Position numbers and translations under genes: made by a program. The notes under the pieces are model-generated. The model had not been told where the DNA came from, ran no database searches, and worked only from the letters and a program-made list of their open reading frames with translations. From the NCBI RefSeq assembly GCF_001591265.1, contig NZ_BCUL01000002.1:124001-188000 (forward strand): 64,000 bases of DNA, written 5' to 3'. Origin of the DNA: Moraxella atlantae NBRC 14588 (GTDB lineage: Bacteria; Pseudomonadota; Gammaproteobacteria; Pseudomonadales; Moraxellaceae). Positions 54,274 through 64,000 of the stretch are shown piece after piece; the stretch's first letter is position 1; every line of letters starts with the position of its first letter.

Positions 54274-57200
54274 ATGACCGATTTATCTAGCCCAAAACCT
54301 GCCAACGCGCAAGCCACCACACCGCCATTAGACGTGTTGGCAAAAGACCGCCATTATCTCACCCAGTTGCGGCGTAAACTTGCCAAAGCTGACCAAGCCA
54401 GCGCCGACTACCAACAGCAGCTGGTTCACTACCAAGACCGTCTGGTCAAATCTGAGCAAGCTGTTGCCGCGCGCCGTGCCAGTTTGCCTGCGGTCACGCT
54501 CAACCCCGATTTGCCCGTGAGCCAACAAGCCGACACGTTGGTGCAAGCCATCATTGACCATCAAGTTATCATCGTTGCAGGTGAGACAGGTTCGGGCAAG
54601 ACCACGCAGTTGCCTAAAATCGCCTTGTTGGCAGGGCGCGGTATGACAGGACAAATTGGGCACACCCAGCCGCGCCGCTTGGCTGCGCGTAGTGTTGCCA
54701 CGCGTATTGCCGAGGAATTGGGCGAGCCATTGGGGCAAACGGTGAGTTTTAAGGTACGCTTTACCGAGCAAGGGTCGCAAGATTCGCTGATTAAGCTGAT
54801 GACCGACGGGATTTTGTTGGCAGAATTGGCACATGACCGTTTTTTAAGCCGTTATGATACGCTGATTATCGATGAGGCGCACGAACGCAGCCTAAATATT
54901 GACTTTATCTTGGGGTATCTCAAAAATCTGTTGCCCAAACGCCCCGATTTAAAAGTCATCATCACCTCAGCCACGCTAGATACCGAACGCTTTAGCCGTT
55001 ATTTTGCTTTACCACCTGCAGGCACACGCGGCAAAAGCTCCCACAACGCCAAGCCTGCGCCCGTGTATGTCGTTGAGGGACGCAGCTATCCTGTTGAGGT
55101 GCGCTATCGCCCCGTGACTGACGACATCGTGCACAGTACGGATGATGATGCGTTTGATGAGGTTGAGGATAACCTACCACGCGCCATCACCGCCGCGGTG
55201 GAGGAGAGCTATGCCGATGCCGCCAGCAAAGGCCACAGCGAGCAGGCGGATATTTTGATTTTTGCCGCAACTGAAGCTGAGATTCACGATATCGCCGACA
55301 CCTTGCACCAGTACGCGCCCAAGCACACCCAGATTTTGCCGTTGTATGCACGGCAAAACTTTGCCGAGCAGCAGCAGATTTTTGCCCCCAGTGGCGGACG
55401 GCGGATTATCATCGCAACCAACGTTGCCGAAACTGCCTTGACCGTGCCAAATATTCGCTATGTGATCGATTTGGGCTTTGCGCGGATTTCACGCTATGAT
55501 TACCGCTCACGTGTGCAGCGTTTGCCGATTGAGGCAATCAGCCAAGCGGCTGCCAATCAGCGCAAAGGGCGTTGTGGACGCGTTGCCCCTGGTGTGTGTA
55601 TTCGGCTATACAGCGAGGATGATTTTTATAGCCGTCCAGAATTCACCGAGCCTGAAATTTTGCGCACCAATTTGGCATCGGTGATTTTACAGATGGCAAA
55701 TTTGCGCCTTGGACGCGTTGAGGATTTTGACTTCATCGAGCCGCCCGACAGCCGTTTGGTCAATGACGGGCGCAAGCTATTGTATGAGCTAGGCGCGATT
55801 GGCGGCAAGCCTGCTAAACGAAAAACCAGCAGCCAAGCCGCTGCTAAAACCAACTCACTAGACAGCGACAGCCTGACCAAAATCGGGCAACAAATGGCGC
55901 ATATGCCGATTGACCCACGCCTAGCGCGGATGTTACTGGCAGGTGAGCAATACGCGTGTTTGCAAGAAATGTTGGTCATCGTGTCGGCATTGTCGGTGCA
56001 AGATCCGCGCGAACGCCCTGCCGATAAGACCACGCAAGCCGACCAAAAACACGCTTTATTCCGTCAGCCTGACAGCGATTTTTTGTTTTATCTTAGCCTT
56101 TGGCAAGCGATTTACGGTTCATTGTTTGCGACCACGCCGCATGGTGGCGAGCAAGTAGGCGAGATTGATGCAGAAAGTTTTGCCGACAGTGCCAGCTTTG
56201 ATAGTCTAAGTTTTGACAACATCGCCCAACAAAAGCTGACCAACAGCCAGCGCAAAGCCTTTGCCAAAAAGCATTTTTTGAGCTCACCGCGGCTGCGTGA
56301 GTGGCAACAGACCCACAGCCAGCTTAGCCAGTTGGTCAATACGCTCAAACTCAAACACAACCAAGAGCCTGCAGGCTATTTGGCGATCCACCGTGCCTTG
56401 CTGACGGGTTTGTTGTCGTTTATCGCCCACAAAGTCAATGATGTCGATAGCAGCGGCAAGCTCATCAAGGCGCGGCGCGGTGAATACTTGGTCGCCCGTC
56501 AGCACAAAGCAAAAATTTTTCCTGCCAGTACCTTGTTTAAGCAAAACCCGACGTGGGTAATGGCGTTTGATATCGTTGAAACGTCCAATGTCTTCATGCG
56601 CACCGTTGCCAAAATTGAGCCCGAGTGGATTTTGGCACAGGCAGGCGATTTGCTCAAATACCATTATTTTGAGCCGCACTGGTCTGCCAAAACGGGGCAC
56701 GTCAAGGCATACGCGCAAATTAGCCTGTTTGGTCTGATTGTTGTGCACAAGCAATTGGTGAATTATGAACGTATCAACCTTGCCGAGGCGCACGATATTT
56801 TCTTACGTGACGCACTGGTATTGGGTGGGCTCAACACGCCATCAACGGGTGATAGCCTGACCACACACAAAGTCACAGGCAAGGCGTTGGGCAAATTGCC
56901 GCCGTTTTTGCAGCACAACCTGAACAAGGTTGCTGATGTTGCCTTGATTGAGGACAAGCTGCGCCGCCGTGATTTGCTGGTGGATGAAGAGCAGCTCTAC
57001 CAGTTTTATGCCAAGCGCGTGCCACCGCACATTGCCAGTCGCAAGGCGTTTGAGGATTGGCGCAAAGAGATTGAAAAAACTGATCCACAGTATTTGTTTT
57101 TTCGTGATGAAGACGTGCTTAGCGAAACTGCACCTGCCACGCAAGCCTTTCCCGAAAGCTGGCGGCTGGGTGGCCTAACCTTGCCGCTTAGCTACGTGTT

Positions 57201-58614
57201 TGACCCTGCCAGCGACGACGACGGCGTGACCATCAAGGTGCCACTGGTTGCTTTGCCGCAGCTTGATGCCATTGAGGTGTTGTGGGGCATTGCAGGTTGG
57301 CGTTATGACTTGGTCTTGCAACTGCTTAAAACCTTGCCCAAAGACATCCGCCGCCAAATCGTGCCAATCCCCGACACCGCGCGCGCCGTGTGTGACGAGC
57401 TCAACCACGAGCAGCCAACAGGACTACTCAAACAGCTAGCCCATGCCCTCAACCGCCGCGGCATACGCGGACAAAATGCGCGTATGGTTGAGCCCAAAGA
57501 CTTTAACCCAAGCCAAGTTGAGCGCTACTTGCAACCGCAAATCGCCTTGGTGGATGACAAAAACCGCCTATTGGACAAAGGGCGCGACATTGAGCAGCTC
57601 AAAATCCGCCACCAAGCCACTACCCAACAGGCGGTTGTGGTGGGACAAGGCTTACACAGCCAATTCCCCGAGCATTTTAATTTTATCCAACAACGTCACA
57701 GCGCAGGTGTGTTGGTGCAGCAGTTTGCTGCGTTGGTTGCCGATGAGCAAAACCCCAAAAATGGTAAAAACTGGGTCAGCATACAGCAGTTTACCGACCT
57801 TGATGTTGCCATTCGCGCCCATCGCCGCGGTGTGTTGGCATTGCTCAAAAATGAACTGGGTGCCAAAGCCAAACAACTCACCAGCCAAATTGACAAACCG
57901 CTGAAATTGGCGTTTGCGCCACTGGGTGATTTAGAACAGCTCAAAGACGTGCTGATCTATGCCACACTTGACGCGACGTTTGAAAAATCCGTGCCGCAAT
58001 ACGACAACCATGACGACACCGCCGCGCAAACGCTTGTCCGTCAGATCCATGCGTTGCGCCAGCAGGGCACGATCAGCGATGAGCAATATCACGCGTTGGG
58101 CGAGTTACCCCTGACCGCCGCGCAATACGCGCAGGCAAAAACCGCCGTGCTGGCGCATTTTTTGGCAATAGGGCAGGGGGTACTTGGGCAGCTTAGCGCG
58201 ATTTATCAAGACTGGCAGCAGATACGCGGTAGGCTGCTGATGCTTGATCGCAATATTTTTGAAGAAAGCATGGATGATATTGAAGACCAGCTCGATGATT
58301 TGCATTTGGCGGATTTTGTCTATCGCATGGCGTATCAAGACTGGCAGCAATATCCGCGCTATTTGCAGGCGTTGTTGGTGCGGCTTGAGCGTCTGGAGCA
58401 CAATTTGGACGCGGATTTGGCAGGGGTGTATGCGCTTGATCGCCACATGGAGCGGCTAGGCGTGTACGTCACGCCCGATACGCAAGACAAGTACCATGAT
58501 TATCGCTGGTTGGTTGAGGAGTTTCGCATTCAGCTGTTTGCCCAGCCAATGAAAACGCGCGCGCCTGTGTCGGATAAGCGTTTAGAAAAGTTGTGGGAGC
58601 AATTACAGCGTTAG
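54274..58614 (+). CDS. hrpA: ATP-dependent RNA helicase HrpA
   Basis: DEAH-box helicase (1446 aa). A charged coiled N-terminal ~85 residues leads to the motor: VAGETGSGKTTQ (motif I, about residue 105), TQPRRLAARSVA (Ia), DEAHERS (II), TSATLD (III), TNVAETALTVPNIRYVID (V) and QRKGRCGRVAPG (VI). The HA2/OB region and the long C-terminal DUF3418-type domain of HrpA follow. In E. coli HrpA rescues stalled ribosomes. The frame is open from 54172; the ATG at 54274 fits family starts best though its ribosome-binding site is poor. Longer than E. coli HrpA (1300 aa), mainly by polar inserts near residues 330 and 530-550. Confidence 0.95.
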   Translation: MTDLSSPKPANAQATTPPLDVLAKDRHYLTQLRRKLAKADQASADYQQQLVHYQDRLVKSEQAVAARRASLPAVTLNPDLPVSQQADTLVQAIIDHQVIIVAGETGSGKTTQLPKIALLAGRGMTGQIGHTQPRRLAARSVATRIAEELGEPLGQTVSFKVRFTEQGSQDSLIKLMTDGILLAELAHDRFLSRYDTLIIDEAHERSLNIDFILGYLKNLLPKRPDLKVIITSATLDTERFSRYFALPPAGTRGKSSHNAKPAPVYVVEGRSYPVEVRYRPVTDDIVHSTDDDAFDEVEDNLPRAITAAVEESYADAASKGHSEQADILIFAATEAEIHDIADTLHQYAPKHTQILPLYARQNFAEQQQIFAPSGGRRIIIATNVAETALTVPNIRYVIDLGFARISRYDYRSRVQRLPIEAISQAAANQRKGRCGRVAPGVCIRLYSEDDFYSRPEFTEPEILRTNLASVILQMANLRLGRVEDFDFIEPPDSRLVNDGRKLLYELGAIGGKPAKRKTSSQAAAKTNSLDSDSLTKIGQQMAHMPIDPRLARMLLAGEQYACLQEMLVIVSALSVQDPRERPADKTTQADQKHALFRQPDSDFLFYLSLWQAIYGSLFATTPHGGEQVGEIDAESFADSASFDSLSFDNIAQQKLTNSQRKAFAKKHFLSSPRLREWQQTHSQLSQLVNTLKLKHNQEPAGYLAIHRALLTGLLSFIAHKVNDVDSSGKLIKARRGEYLVARQHKAKIFPASTLFKQNPTWVMAFDIVETSNVFMRTVAKIEPEWILAQAGDLLKYHYFEPHWSAKTGHVKAYAQISLFGLIVVHKQLVNYERINLAEAHDIFLRDALVLGGLNTPSTGDSLTTHKVTGKALGKLPPFLQHNLNKVADVALIEDKLRRRDLLVDEEQLYQFYAKRVPPHIASRKAFEDWRKEIEKTDPQYLFFRDEDVLSETAPATQAFPESWRLGGLTLPLSYVFDPASDDDGVTIKVPLVALPQLDAIEVLWGIAGWRYDLVLQLLKTLPKDIRRQIVPIPDTARAVCDELNHEQPTGLLKQLAHALNRRGIRGQNARMVEPKDFNPSQVERYLQPQIALVDDKNRLLDKGRDIEQLKIRHQATTQQAVVVGQGLHSQFPEHFNFIQQRHSAGVLVQQFAALVADEQNPKNGKNWVSIQQFTDLDVAIRAHRRGVLALLKNELGAKAKQLTSQIDKPLKLAFAPLGDLEQLKDVLIYATLDATFEKSVPQYDNHDDTAAQTLVRQIHALRQQGTISDEQYHALGELPLTAAQYAQAKTAVLAHFLAIGQGVLGQLSAIYQDWQQIRGRLLMLDRNIFEESMDDIEDQLDDLHLADFVYRMAYQDWQQYPRYLQALLVRLERLEHNLDADLAGVYALDRHMERLGVYVTPDTQDKYHDYRWLVEEFRIQLFAQPMKTRAPVSDKRLEKLWEQLQR

Positions 58615-58638
58615 GCTTGATGGATTCAATGATCAGGT

Positions 58639-58672
58639 AAAAATGGGCGCAAGTTTAAAAACCTGCGCCCAT
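58639..58672 (-). terminator. terminator of argF
   Basis: ATGGGCGCA pairs perfectly with TGCGCCCAT around a 12-base loop and runs into five T's on the minus strand, 8 bases after the argF stop. Confidence 0.88.
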
Positions 58673-58679
58673 GGTTGAT

Positions 58680-59600
58680 TTAAGCCAGCCGAATTTTATC
58701 TTTAAGCAAAAATTCCATCAATGCTTTTTGCGCATGTAAGCGGTTTTCGGCTTCATGCCACACCACCGCGCGCGGATCATCAAGCAAATCATACGAGATT
58801 TCCTCACCGCGGTGTGCAGGCAAGCAGTGCATGAACAACACCTCTGGATCAGCTTTATCGAGTAGTGAGCGCGTCACCATGTATTGACTAAATCGTCGCG
58901 CGCGCGTGTTTTGCTCATTTTCCTGCCCCATACTGGCCCACACATCGGTAGCAATCAAGTGCGCATCCTTGACTGCCGCGTTGATGTCCTCAACCAGCGT
59001 CACGCAATGGGCGTATTCTTTAATCAACTCCAAATTCGGCTCAAAACCGTAAGGCGCACTCACGCGCAGCTCAAAGCCAAACTGGTGCGCCGCATGGATG
59101 AATGACGCGCACATGTTATTGCCATCACCGACCCACGTTACCACTTTGCCAGCGATATCGCCGCGCAATTCAAAAAATGTCTGCATATCCGCCAACAACT
59201 GACAAGGGTGTTGCGCATCGGTCAAAGCGTTGATCACAGGCACGCTCGAATACTCGGCAAACTTCTCAACCATCGCATGATCAAACGTGCGAATCATCAC
59301 GATATCGACCATGCTAGAAATCACACGCGCTGAATCTTCAATCGGCTCACCGCGCCCAAGCTGAGTATCACGCGGCGACAAAAAAATCCCATGACCGCCA
59401 AACTGTGCCATACCTGCCTCAAATGACACCCGCGTACGCGTACTGGATTTTTCAAAAATCATGCCCAGTGTACGCCCAACAAACGGCTGATACAGCACGC
59501 CCTCATGCTGCATACGGCGCAACTCACTGGCACGTGTGATAATCTGGCGCAATTCTTCGGGGCTAAAATCCAATAGGGTTAAAAAATGGCGGGTTGTCAT
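58680..59600 (-). CDS. argF: ornithine carbamoyltransferase
   Basis: Makes citrulline from ornithine and carbamoyl phosphate in arginine synthesis (306 aa). [20 protein letters not shown] holds the carbamoyl-phosphate site [55 protein letters not shown] and [19 protein letters not shown] (ornithine loop with HCLP) follow. The length fits the short anabolic OTCase. No arg operator or partner gene nearby. Confidence 0.96.
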   Translation of the reverse strand: MTTRHFLTLLDFSPEELRQIITRASELRRMQHEGVLYQPFVGRTLGMIFEKSSTRTRVSFEAGMAQFGGHGIFLSPRDTQLGRGEPIEDSARVISSMVDIVMIRTFDHAMVEKFAEYSSVPVINALTDAQHPCQLLADMQTFFELRGDIAGKVVTWVGDGNNMCASFIHAAHQFGFELRVSAPYGFEPNLELIKEYAHCVTLVEDINAAVKDAHLIATDVWASMGQENEQNTRARRFSQYMVTRSLLDKADPEVLFMHCLPAHRGEEISYDLLDDPRAVVWHEAENRLHAQKALMEFLLKDKIRLA

Positions 59601-59788
59601 TGCCGTCTTGCCTTAATAAAAAATACCATCACGCAAATGGGTTAAAAATAATAAAAACAGCCACTTAGCGCGAAAATTCCATGCAATAAAAAGAGCCAGT
59701 ATAACGCAATTTAACCAACGCGCCAAATACGCGTAAGGTCATTTTTTAAGAACAAACATGAAAGACAATCCACCAACATTTATTTATG

Positions 59789-60907
59789 TCAATACCGTCG
59801 TGTAGGACGCGTCCCGACATGGCACAAAAGCTCATAATTTAGCGTATTTGTCCAGCTTGCTACCGTATCAACACTTAGCCCATCGCCCCACAGCGTCACC
59901 GTGCTGCCAAGACCAACCGCCTGCGCATCTGTCATATCGACCATCAACATATCCATGGCCACCCGGCCCACAATCGGCAAGCGTATACCCTCTGCCAACA
60001 CATACGCCGCCTCACTGACCACACGCGGATAGCCATCGGCATAACCCACGCTGACAACCCCAAGCCGCGTTGGGCGTGTTGCTTGCCAACGGCTGCCATA
60101 ACCCACGCTTGCACCGACAGGCAACACATGCACCGCCATGACAGCCGCACCAAACTGCATGGCAGGACGCAAATTCAAGGCTTGCGGCGCAACATTCGCT
60201 ATCGGTGAGCCGCCATACAGCATGATTCCAGGGCGCACCCAATCAAACTGTACCTCAGGAAAATTGATCAACCCTGCCGAATTGCACAACGATGCTTGCA
60301 CCGCGTCTGCACCCAATTCGGCACGCAGCCGCGCCAGCACATCCACAAACAGCGTGATTTGCGCGGTGTTGTACGGATCATCGGGCACATCAGCGTTGGC
60401 AAAATGACTGATTAAAACAATCTGATAACCTGCCGTGTGCAATTGCCGCGCTACCTCAAGTGCTCCATTTGCCGTAAAGCCCAAACGGTTCATGCCTGTG
60501 TTAAGCTTGAGCCAAATCGTCGGTGGGTGGTCAGTGCAAAATGCACGATGCGGCAAATCCTGCAATGCCCACGCCAACTGCGTCTCATGATGCACCACAC
60601 AAGTCAGATTTTGTGCAAGCGCGACACGCCATTCGGCTTGCGAAAATACCCCCTCAATCAATACAATCGGCTTTTGCCAACCTGCGGCGCGCAACGCCAA
60701 CGCCTCTGCCATGCACGCCACGCCCAGCGCGTCCGCATCTTGTACGCCTGCCAAACACGCCGCCGCACCATGCCCGTACGCATCAGCTTTAACCATCGCC
60801 AACACGCGCGCGTTTGGCGCGTAATCGCGAACACGGCGCACGTTATGCGCCAAGGCTGCTGTATTGATTTCTACCCAAGTATTTCGCACATCGACCACAC
60901 TTGCCAA
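59789..60907 (-). CDS. alr: alanine racemase
   Basis: PLP enzyme supplying D-alanine for peptidoglycan (372 aa). MVKADAYGHGAAA carries the PLP lysine; LKLNTGMNRLGF, SLCNSAGLINFPE, VRPGIMLYGGSP, VGYGSRWQATRPTRLGVVSVGYADGYPR (catalytic Tyr) and VGRVAMDMLMVDMTD are all present. No ATG is available near the beginning: TTG 60907, GTG 60898 and GTG 60889 are the candidates, the last giving a start close to VRNTWVEINTAALAHN as in homologues. dnaB ends the gap upstream, as in many gammaproteobacteria. Confidence 0.95.
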   Translation of the reverse strand: MASVVDVRNTWVEINTAALAHNVRRVRDYAPNARVLAMVKADAYGHGAAACLAGVQDADALGVACMAEALALRAAGWQKPIVLIEGVFSQAEWRVALAQNLTCVVHHETQLAWALQDLPHRAFCTDHPPTIWLKLNTGMNRLGFTANGALEVARQLHTAGYQIVLISHFANADVPDDPYNTAQITLFVDVLARLRAELGADAVQASLCNSAGLINFPEVQFDWVRPGIMLYGGSPIANVAPQALNLRPAMQFGAAVMAVHVLPVGASVGYGSRWQATRPTRLGVVSVGYADGYPRVVSEAAYVLAEGIRLPIVGRVAMDMLMVDMTDAQAVGLGSTVTLWGDGLSVDTVASWTNTLNYELLCHVGTRPTRRY

Positions 60908-60952
60908 TTTATTGAATGTTTTATACCAAAATTGTTTTTTGTTAAACGCGCA

Positions 60953-62377
60953 TTACTCGTCATCGTACCCTGCACCGTGATAATACTCCGCCGTCAAGTT
61001 GCTAAAACGCGTGAATTGTCCCTCAAACGCCAACCGTACCGTACCAATCGGGCCGTTACGCTGCTTACCGATGATGATTTCGGCAATGCCTTTGGCGTCG
61101 GTATTTTCATTATATACCTCATCGCGATAAATAAACATAATCAAATCGGCGTCTTGCTCAATCGCGCCCGACTCACGCAAATCTGACATCACAGGGCGTT
61201 TATTGGGGCGAGTTTCTAGGCTACGGTTCAGCTGTGACAGTGCGACCACAGGGCAGTTCATTTCACGCGCCAACGCCTTGAGGCTGCGCGAAATTTCAGA
61301 AATCTCACCCACGCGGTTATCGCCCAAACCAGGCACTTTCATCAGCTGTAGATAATCAACCATCACCAAACCCAATTTGCCGCCATTGTCCTTGGCAATA
61401 CGCCGACAACGCGAACGCACCTCCGATGGCGGTAGGGCAGTGCTGTCATCAATATACAACTTTTTGTTGTGCAAATGCGCGATGGCAAGCGACAATTTGC
61501 CCCATTCATCCTCGCTTAGCCGCCCTGAACGCAAATTGGTTTGGTTAATCGCACCAAATGACGACAGCAGCCGCGTGACAATGGATTCGGCAGGCATTTC
61601 CATAGAAAACACCACCGCAGGCAAGTCGGTATTAAGTAGCACACTTTCGACCAAGTTCATGGCAAAGGTGGTTTTACCCATGGATGGACGCGCAGCGACG
61701 ATGATCAAATCGCCTGCCTGCATACCTTGGGTCTTGTTGTTGAGCTCAACAAATGGCGTTTGTAAACCAATCATGCCATCGGGATTTTTGCTGAGCAGTT
61801 GGATATTATCCAACACGTTTGCCATGACGTCTGCCACTCGTGTCGGGCCTTTGTGGTTGGCGCGGCGGCTGTGCTGCTCGTTGATGGCAAAAATCTCGCT
61901 TTCAACCTTGTCCAAAATATCGCTCACGCTTTGATCTTTGGGGTCAAACGCCAACTCTAACATTTTGTTGCCCGCCCGAATCACCTGACGCAACGATGAC
62001 AGCTCACGCACGCGCTGGGCATAAGCAGTCAGGTTATACAGCGTGGCAGGGCTTTGCACCAAAATATCGCTCAAATACTCGGCGCCGCCTGCCGTCTCAA
62101 GGCGTTTTTGGGTTTCTAGCCAGTCGGCAACCATCATCGCGTCATACGGTTCATTGCCATTGGCAAGCATGCTGATTGCCTCAAAAATTATCTGATGACG
62201 CTGAGCATAAAAGTCATCCTTGCTGACAATATCCGAAATACGATCATAGCTTTCTTCTAACGACATCAGCGACGCCAGCAAGGTTTTTTCTAGGTCAATG
62301 CTGTGGGGTTGGTGCTGCGCGATATCACGGGTAGCGCTAGCGGCATTGCTGACACTTGGCGTATTTTCCTCTGCCAT
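60953..62377 (-). CDS. dnaB: replicative DNA helicase DnaB
   Basis: Hexameric 5'-3' fork helicase (474 aa). The N-terminal helical domain (EKTLLASLMSLEESYDRISDIV) is joined by a linker to the RecA-like motor: VAARPSMGKTTFAMNL (Walker A), VVFSMEMPAESIVTRLLS, YIDDSTALPPSEVRSRCRRIAKDNGGKLGLVMVDYLQLM (Walker B) and SQLNRSLETRPNKRPVMSDLRESGAIEQDADLIMFIYRDE, ending in GPIGTVRLAFEGQFTRFSNL. No intein. It lies downstream of rpsF-rpsR-rplI on the same strand, separated by a terminator and 350 bp. Confidence 0.97.
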   Translation of the reverse strand: MAEENTPSVSNAASATRDIAQHQPHSIDLEKTLLASLMSLEESYDRISDIVSKDDFYAQRHQIIFEAISMLANGNEPYDAMMVADWLETQKRLETAGGAEYLSDILVQSPATLYNLTAYAQRVRELSSLRQVIRAGNKMLELAFDPKDQSVSDILDKVESEIFAINEQHSRRANHKGPTRVADVMANVLDNIQLLSKNPDGMIGLQTPFVELNNKTQGMQAGDLIIVAARPSMGKTTFAMNLVESVLLNTDLPAVVFSMEMPAESIVTRLLSSFGAINQTNLRSGRLSEDEWGKLSLAIAHLHNKKLYIDDSTALPPSEVRSRCRRIAKDNGGKLGLVMVDYLQLMKVPGLGDNRVGEISEISRSLKALAREMNCPVVALSQLNRSLETRPNKRPVMSDLRESGAIEQDADLIMFIYRDEVYNENTDAKGIAEIIIGKQRNGPIGTVRLAFEGQFTRFSNLTAEYYHGAGYDDE

Positions 62378-62721
62378 GCTATTACCTCGCTGTTATGGGT
62401 GGATTGATTAAACCGTATATTGGGCATTTTTGGCTGAATTAAACAAAACTCGCTAAAAAGCTTCGGTTCAATGTGTTGACGCGCTAACGCATTGTATAAA
62501 AAGACAAAATTTTTTGATATCCTAGATCTACAACTAGATATACAAATGGGTGATGCCCACTATACCCAAATTTTTTGCCAAAGGACAATTTAAAAATCTG
62601 CATACACGCACGCCTTTGATCTCTTGACAAGCCAAAAAATTAAGCATTTCAGTGGTTTAATATTTTTATTTTTTACTGATATAGTGTATTAAAAAAATAA
62701 ACAATAAATAAAATTTTGGGA
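62378..62721. other. intergenic region upstream of dnaB
   Basis: About 340 bp, AT-rich, without a gene. A CTAGATCTACAACTAGATAT stretch near 62522-62541 has short direct and inverted repeats. It probably contains the dnaB promoter. Confidence 0.4.
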
Positions 62722-62752
62722 TAAAAAAAAGACGGTATCAACCGTCTTTTTT
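62722..62752 (-). terminator. terminator of the rpsF-rpsR-rplI operon
   Basis: GACGGT-ATCA-ACCGTC flanked by A- and T-runs, 42 bases past the rplI stop. Confidence 0.92.
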
Positions 62753-62793
62753 GTACTTAGCAAGTTGTGCCAAGCAGTACTATCATTCAAAAA

Positions 62794-63258
62794 TTACAAT
62801 TCTGCTACGGCATCTTCTGCCAAGATAGTAACCAAGATCTTAGCGGTAATATCGTGGTGAAGCTGAATATCAACGTTGTATTCACCCACTTGACGCAACG
62901 CGCCTTCAGGCAATTTAACTTCCGCACGATCCACAGGCAAGCCTGATTTGGTCAAGGCATCGGCGATATCACGCGTACCAATTGAACCAAACAGTTTGCC
63001 TTCATCGCCAGATTTGGCACGGATGATGACGTTCACGTCTTGCAACGCTTCGGCACGGCTGTTAGCGTGTGCCAATTCTTCGGCTTCAACGCGCTCAAGC
63101 TCGGCACGGCGTGCTTCAAATTTTTCAAGGTTTGCTGCGGTTGCAGGCAACGCTTTACCTTGTGGTACAAGGTAGTTACGTCCGTAACCAGCTTTAACGT
63201 TCACCGTATCACCCAACTTACCTAAGTTTGCGATACGTTGCAATAAGATAACTTGCAT
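62794..63258 (-). CDS. rplI: 50S ribosomal protein L9
   Basis: [55 protein letters not shown] is the N-terminal rRNA-binding domain and connecting helix. The C-terminal domain has [19 protein letters not shown] and [19 protein letters not shown]. 154 aa from the ATG at 63258, which follows AAGGAG; the TTG one codon earlier is not needed. Last gene of the operon. Confidence 0.98.
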   Translation of the reverse strand: MQVILLQRIANLGKLGDTVNVKAGYGRNYLVPQGKALPATAANLEKFEARRAELERVEAEELAHANSRAEALQDVNVIIRAKSGDEGKLFGSIGTRDIADALTKSGLPVDRAEVKLPEGALRQVGEYNVDIQLHHDITAKILVTILAEDAVAEL

Positions 63259-63281
63259 CAAAAACTCCTTAGAGGGTCGGG

Positions 63282-63509
63282 TTATTGTTGGCTATCGGTG
63301 TAAGGGATCAACGCCAGGTAACGCGCTTGTTTGATCGCGGTAGCTAGCTGACGTTGGTATTTGTTTGAGGTACCTGTAATACGGCTAGGTACGATTTTAC
63401 CACTTTCACCAACGTACTGTTTAAGCGTATCGATATCTTTGTAGTCGATATGCTTCACGCCTTCAGCGGTGAAACGGCAAAATTTACGACGACGATAAAA
63501 ACGTGCCAT
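63282..63509 (-). CDS. rpsR: 30S ribosomal protein S18
   Basis: 75 aa: [70 protein letters not shown] is standard S18, with the KFCRF zinc-type cysteine and the SRITGT core. It partners S6 in the platform of the small subunit. 23 bp separate it from rplI. Confidence 0.98.
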   Translation of the reverse strand: MARFYRRRKFCRFTAEGVKHIDYKDIDTLKQYVGESGKIVPSRITGTSNKYQRQLATAIKQARYLALIPYTDSQQ

Positions 63510-63531
63510 GTGAGTTACTCCTTAATCTGAC

Positions 63532-63978
63532 TTATTCTTGCGCGTTGTCCGCGTCGCTGTCATTGTCTTGACGGTTGTCATCACGACGTGGGCGTGAGTC
63601 GCGGTTGTCATCGTCTTGACCATCTTCGCGGCGGTTATTGCGGCGTGCGCGTTTTTCTTCTGCGTTCTTGTTTAGCGGTGACTCTTCGGTGATGGCTTCA
63701 TCACGGCGGATCACTAAGCTGCGGATAATCGCGTCATTGTAGCGGAATAGCTCTTCAAGCTCAGCAAGCGTATCGCCATTACATTCGATGTTCAATAGCA
63801 CATAGTGCGCTTTGTACACCTTGTTGATGGGGTAGGCAAGCTGACGGCGTCCCCAGTCTTCAAAGCGGTGGATTGCGCCGCCTTGTTCTTTGATTAAGTT
63901 CATGTAACGCTCGACCATGTCGGCGGTTTGATCGCTTTGGTCGGGGTGCACCAATAGCACCAATTCATAATGTCGCAT
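63532..63978 (-). CDS. rpsF: 30S ribosomal protein S6
   Basis: 148 aa. [63 protein letters not shown] and [18 protein letters not shown] are the S6 fold. A long charged tail (Arg/Asp/Asn-rich, about residues 105-148) extends it past the usual core. In E. coli S6 is C-terminally glutamylated by RimK; this tail is of a different kind. AAGGAG precedes the ATG. The operon promoter lies beyond the window. Confidence 0.97.
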   Translation of the reverse strand: MRHYELVLLVHPDQSDQTADMVERYMNLIKEQGGAIHRFEDWGRRQLAYPINKVYKAHYVLLNIECNGDTLAELEELFRYNDAIIRSLVIRRDEAITEESPLNKNAEEKRARRNNRREDGQDDDNRDSRPRRDDNRQDNDSDADNAQE

Positions 63979-64000
63979 GACAACTCCTTACGGATTAAAC

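Overview
The window looks like chromosome of a gammaproteobacterium of the family Moraxellaceae, most likely the Moraxella/Faucicola osloensis group. This is inferred from gene families and local gene order (holB-pilZ, cmk-rpsA, a Gcr-type membrane 'recombinase', a reduced tus cluster, a LonH-like protease, SIMPL and DUF4124 proteins), not from a database search. Coding density is high and genes lie on both strands.

Layout. 1-6.2 kb: 5' part of a Gcr-like membrane protein, holB, pilZ, cmk, rpsA. 6.2-7.4 kb: an IS200/IS605-type element carrying only tnpB, inserted at the rpsA terminator. 7.5-16.1 kb: rodA, a pair of M16 peptidases (one with and one without the zinc motif), ftsY, a LonH-like protease. 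16.1-23.8 kb: a 0.5-kb AT-rich gap, a glycine-zipper protein, an EEP-family nuclease/phosphatase, a TetR regulator, an entericidin-like peptide missing from ordinary ORF lists, trmL, tusE/tusC-like/tusD, a GT4 glycosyltransferase and a PAP2 phosphatase. 23.8-29.7 kb: a frameshifted Na+/alanine symporter gene, pcp with DUF979/DUF969 membrane proteins, an APC permease. 30-34.7 kb: Smr protein, trpC, trpD, glnA. 35-37 kb: DUF4124 and SIMPL proteins and the 4.5S SRP RNA gene with a clear promoter.

37.44-45.58 kb is an 8.1-kb composite transposon. It is bounded by two directly oriented IS630-family copies, flanked by a TA duplication, and sits inside an alpha/beta-hydrolase gene whose reading frame is restored exactly when the element is removed on paper. 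Its cargo looks like plasmid DNA: a CadR-controlled operon (cadA, a DsbA-like lipoprotein, lspA, truncated dsbD), a glutaredoxin-type arsC with a frameshift near its start, and a replicase fragment. 46.7-50.2 kb: an MFS exporter and a separate ars operon (arsR facing arsB-arsC). 50.3-64 kb: ppc, a carboxylesterase, hrpA, argF, alr, dnaB and the rpsF-rpsR-rplI operon.

The most unusual signal is a pair of almost identical ORF-less elements of about 347 bp (34755-35101 and 46357-46703). They share both ends with the tnpB element, keep the last tnpB codons, and have an interior made largely of nested perfect inverted repeats. They look like non-autonomous IS200/IS605-type elements that may encode a large structured RNA. 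The tnpB product lacks the usual RuvC-II glutamate and has a glutamate 46 residues further on.
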